Below are positions 6,462 to 7,826 of a stretch of 7,826 nt of DNA, in pieces. The position numbers were made by a program, and so were the translations under genes. Source of the stretch: an uncultured Clostridia bacterium. GTDB lineage: Bacteria > Bacillota > Clostridia > UBA1381. The notes below the pieces were generated by a model. It was not told the DNA's origin and made no database searches. It saw only the letters and a program-made list of their open reading frames with translations. Location of the stretch: positions 1-7,826 of the forward strand of contig CAKSPN010000075.1 of NCBI GenBank assembly GCA_934481375.1. The letters are read 5' to 3'. Position 1 is the first letter of the stretch. Every line of letters begins with the position of its first letter.

Positions 6462-6490
6462 ATCATATGAAAAAGGAAGGCGGAATATGA
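6462..6490 (-). promoter_or_regulatory. Putative sigma-E promoter of spoIID
   Basis: On the - strand TCATATT (6484-6490) fits the sigma-E -35 consensus kmATATT and is followed after exactly 14 nt by CATATGAT (6462-6469), which matches CATACAnT at six of eight positions. Sigma-E control is known for spoIID in Bacillus. A weakness is that transcription would begin near 6455, leaving a leader of only about 10 nt that starts within the Shine-Dalgarno sequence. Confidence 0.45.
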
Positions 6491-6516
6491 TACGGATGGC
6501 GCTTGTCGCAGTTCCG

Positions 6517-6553
6517 AAAAAACTGCGGCAAAATGAAATCATTTTGCCGCAGT
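6517..6553 (-). terminator. Strong intrinsic terminator of the response-regulator gene
   Basis: The - strand reads a perfect 15-bp stem, arms 6539-6553 and 6522-6536 (ACTGCGGCAAAATGA and its complement), with a tiny loop, followed by six Ts (6517-6522). It lies 18 nt after the regulator stop codon and separates that gene from spoIID. The U-tract is only on the - strand side. Confidence 0.92.
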
Positions 6554-6570
6554 AATTAGAATTGTAATTT

Positions 6571-7242
6571 TCACATATCTATAAACTCAAAAATCTGCAG
6601 ATTGTGCAGTATATCGAGCAATTCGTTCATAGTCCCTGCCTCCATCCGCTTTAAAAGACGGCTCGCCATTTTCCTTACGGAGGCAACTTCAACAACCTTT
6701 CTTTTTGCGATGTCGTTGTAGCTTTCGCCTTTGTACAAAGAGTGCAGAAGATCAAATTCGCCCTTTGTCAGATGTGAGATTTTGTTGTACATATATAATA
6801 GTGACTGTTGATTTTGATTTACTTCTCTTGCACGGCTGATAAGTTTTTTTGCGATTTCGGGATTGAGTGAATTGGCTGATGTAAAAGTGTTTTTGATTAT
6901 TTTGAGTATTTCGTCATGTGCGAGAGCTTTTCTGCAATAATTATCCGCACCGTCGGCGAAAGCCTGAAAAATGTAAGCGTCGTTAATGCTTTCGGATAGA
7001 ATTATAACTTTTATGTTCGGACAGATTTTTTTTATTTCGGATATAATGCGAGGACTTTGCGGTTCGTTGTTGATGTCAAAAATAAGCAAATCGGGGAATG
7101 TGCGCCGTGCGAGTTCAAGACATCTTTCGTAAGTGTATGCCTTTGCGGTGACTTCAATTTCGGGAAAAGCCGTGAAATCGTCATAGTAACCGCCCTGAAT
7201 ATATTTGGCGCTGTCATATATTAAAACCGATACCCTGTCCAT
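6571..7242 (-). CDS. Atypical response regulator with LuxR/NarL-type helix-turn-helix
   Basis: A 223-residue DNA-binding regulator. Residues 1-120 form a receiver-like domain: RVSVLIYDS (3-11), DLLIFDIN with the likely phosphoacceptor Asp56, SES with Ser83, and RKA with the conserved-type Lys105. The usual pair of acidic residues after beta1 is reduced to Asp10, with Tyr9 in the other place, so metal binding and phosphorylation may be altered. Residues 158-203 resemble a LuxR helix-turn-helix (LTKGEFDLLHSLYKGESYNDIA, then VASVRKMASRLLKRM). The start is ATG 7242, with AAAGGAT (7251-7257) 8 nt upstream; the open frame runs further upstream to 7371 through promoter sequence. No histidine kinase is in the window. 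It faces away from a solute-binding lipoprotein gene and may control it and itself; that is inference. A strong terminator follows the stop. Confidence 0.82.
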   Translation of the reverse strand: MDRVSVLIYDSAKYIQGGYYDDFTAFPEIEVTAKAYTYERCLELARRTFPDLLIFDINNEPQSPRIISEIKKICPNIKVIILSESINDAYIFQAFADGADNYCRKALAHDEILKIIKNTFTSANSLNPEIAKKLISRAREVNQNQQSLLYMYNKISHLTKGEFDLLHSLYKGESYNDIAKRKVVEVASVRKMASRLLKRMEAGTMNELLDILHNLQIFEFIDM

Positions 7243-7277
7243 AGAGATAAATCCTTTCAGAAAACAATGTATAATTA

Positions 7278-7307
7278 ATGTTAGCACAAGACTGCATAAA
7301 TTGTCAA
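7278..7307 (-). promoter_or_regulatory. Sigma-A-type promoter of the response-regulator gene
   Basis: On the - strand TTGACA (7302-7307, full consensus) is 18 nt from TAACAT (7278-7283), which matches four of six positions and is preceded by an extended TG (TGC). Transcription would start near 7271, giving a leader of about 28 nt before ATG 7242. Confidence 0.55.
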
Positions 7308-7353
7308 TAGATTTTCGTAAAAAATCCACAAAAAACAGACCTTGACACAATAG

Positions 7354-7382
7354 TGCAACAAAATTTTGCAAATGTGCAAATA
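7354..7382. repeat. Cluster of three TGCAA boxes, two in tandem
   Basis: TGCAA occurs at 7354, 7367 and 7375. The last two are in a direct 8-bp tandem (TGCAAATG, TGCAAATA), and the first is also opposed by TTGCA at 7366-7370, giving an imperfect dyad. The cluster is upstream of the + strand promoter and between the divergent genes, where an activator or regulator could bind. Confidence 0.45.
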
Positions 7383-7398
7383 GGACAAAAAATGTCCT
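7382..7398. promoter_or_regulatory. Candidate operator AGGACA-N5-TGTCCT
   Basis: A perfect 6-bp inverted repeat (7382-7387 and 7393-7398) separated by five As. It ends 1 nt before the -35 of the lipoprotein promoter, a position that fits an activator site or a repressor that touches the -35 region. The arm is short, and there is no U-tract of terminator quality. Confidence 0.5.
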
Positions 7399-7399
7399 C

Positions 7400-7428
7400 T
7401 TGTTTTTTGATAAATTGTATGTTATGAT
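7400..7428 (+). promoter_or_regulatory. Sigma-A-type promoter of the solute-binding lipoprotein gene
   Basis: TTGTTT (7400-7405, weak -35) is 17 nt before TATGAT (7423-7428, five of six), which has an extended TG at 7420-7421. The weak -35 with a dyad beside it suggests an activator-dependent promoter. Start near 7435 would give a leader of about 55 nt that contains a tandem repeat. Confidence 0.55.
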
Positions 7429-7449
7429 AGTGGTAATAAATAATTCATA

Positions 7450-7469
7450 ATGAAAATTTATGAAAATTT
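7450..7469 (+). repeat. Perfect 10-bp tandem repeat in the lipoprotein leader
   Basis: ATGAAAATTT occurs twice back to back (7450-7459, 7460-7469), ending 4 nt before the AAGGAGG ribosome binding site. Each copy contains an ATG, but neither has a Shine-Dalgarno sequence. It could be a regulator site, an A/U-rich translation-enhancing leader, or simple slippage. Confidence 0.7.
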
Positions 7470-7489
7470 TTTCAAGGAGGAGTTATCAA

Positions 7490-7826
7490 ATGAAAAAATC
7501 AACAAAGATTACAGCCCTTGTGTTAGGCGCTGTGATGGGAATGGGAATGTTAGCCGGCTGCGGTGAAAAGCAGGAGGCAAGCGGAGATGTAACCAAGGTT
7601 ACATACTGGAGCGGCAACTCGCACGCAGAGGCGGTTGTACGTGAGCTGATTGACAACTACAATCAGAACCAGGGTAAGAAAGACGGTATTGAAATCGAGT
7701 ATACGCTCCAGGGCGGCGGAAGTATTACGCAGAACCTGGAATTGGCGCTCCAGAGCGGAACGGCTCCCGACATCTGGGAGGGCGGCGGAATTACATCGCT
7801 TGCAGACAAGGGTTACATAATGGCGT
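7490..7826 (+). CDS. ABC-transporter extracellular solute-binding lipoprotein (family 1, probably sugar), 3' truncated
   Basis: The first 112 residues of a lipoprotein that would capture a substrate outside the membrane and hand it to an ABC importer. A lipoprotein signal peptide is clear: MKKSTK, a hydrophobic stretch, then lipobox LAGC with the lipidated Cys24. The mature part begins with a charged and small-residue linker and then VTYWSGNSHAEAVVRELIDNY (41-61) and LQSGTAPDIWEGGG, typical of family 1 sugar-binding proteins of CUT1 transporters. AAGGAGG (7474-7480) is 9 nt before ATG 7490. The frame stays open to the window end, so about three quarters of the gene is missing. Permease genes probably follow outside the window, but this is not visible. 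The substrate cannot be told. Confidence 0.9.
   Translation, partial: MKKSTKITALVLGAVMGMGMLAGCGEKQEASGDVTKVTYWSGNSHAEAVVRELIDNYNQNQGKKDGIEIEYTLQGGGSITQNLELALQSGTAPDIWEGGGITSLADKGYIMA

Noticed and set aside
7342..7370. A + strand promoter at the consensus TTGACA (7342-7347)
   Set aside because: No acceptable -10 appears at 16-18 nt; the sequence there is TTTGCA. The 7400-7428 pair is better.
7243..7371. N-terminal extension of the response regulator by 43 residues
   Set aside because: It would precede the receiver fold start and run through the TTGACA promoter; ATG 7242 has its own Shine-Dalgarno sequence.
7461..7474. Catabolite-repression (cre) site TGAAAATTTTTTCA
   Set aside because: It fits the outer positions but lacks the central CG that CcpA sites normally have, and the match arises partly from the A/T-rich tandem repeat.

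Overview
This window looks like chromosomal DNA from a spore-forming, low-to-mid GC member of the Clostridia. The evidence is a spoIID gene preceded by a sigma-E-like promoter, a cysteine-rich clostridial protein preceded by a sigma-K-like promoter, a clostridial-type aspartokinase, strong AAAGGAG-type ribosome binding sites, and frequent AGA/ATA codons. I cannot name the genus. There are no rRNA or tRNA genes, CRISPR arrays, insertion sequences or phage genes.

Left half (1-4397, + strand). Five genes run in the same direction with short gaps, probably as one operon or two overlapping units. They are the 3' part of lysC (aspartokinase, both ACT domains present), rlmB (23S rRNA 2'-O-methyltransferase), a stand-alone ACT-domain protein of the UPF0237 type, its usual partner UPF0210 (PFL-like, DUF711), and a G3E/COG0523 GTPase with a very histidine-rich metal-binding insert. 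Inside lysC, a Shine-Dalgarno sequence correctly spaced from an in-frame GTG suggests that a separate regulatory beta subunit is made, as in Bacillus LysC. A small hairpin with a short U-tract between lysC and rlmB may reduce expression of the distal genes. The ACT/UPF0210 pair is widely conserved but has no settled function.

Middle (4398-6553). A perfect 12-bp palindrome and a bidirectional terminator separate the + strand operon from a convergent - strand sporulation block. In the direction of transcription this block is spoIID (engulfment lytic transglycosylase) and then an 18-cysteine protein of unknown function. The two promoter candidates match the sigma-E and sigma-K consensus spacing and imply successive mother-cell expression. 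The cysteine-rich protein is therefore a reasonable coat or outer-layer candidate.

Right end (6571-7826). A response-regulator-like protein with a LuxR/NarL-type helix-turn-helix is encoded on the - strand, followed by a strong terminator. It is divergent from the start of a lipoprotein gene for an ABC-transporter solute-binding protein (probably sugar), which runs off the window. The 247-bp intergenic region between them holds two opposed promoters, an AGGACA-N5-TGTCCT dyad, three TGCAA boxes and a perfect 10-bp tandem repeat just before the lipoprotein ribosome binding site. This arrangement suggests local regulation of the transporter by the divergent regulator.

The best leads for new biology are the sigma-K-like cysteine-rich protein, the ACT/UPF0210 pair, and the regulator/operator/lipoprotein region.
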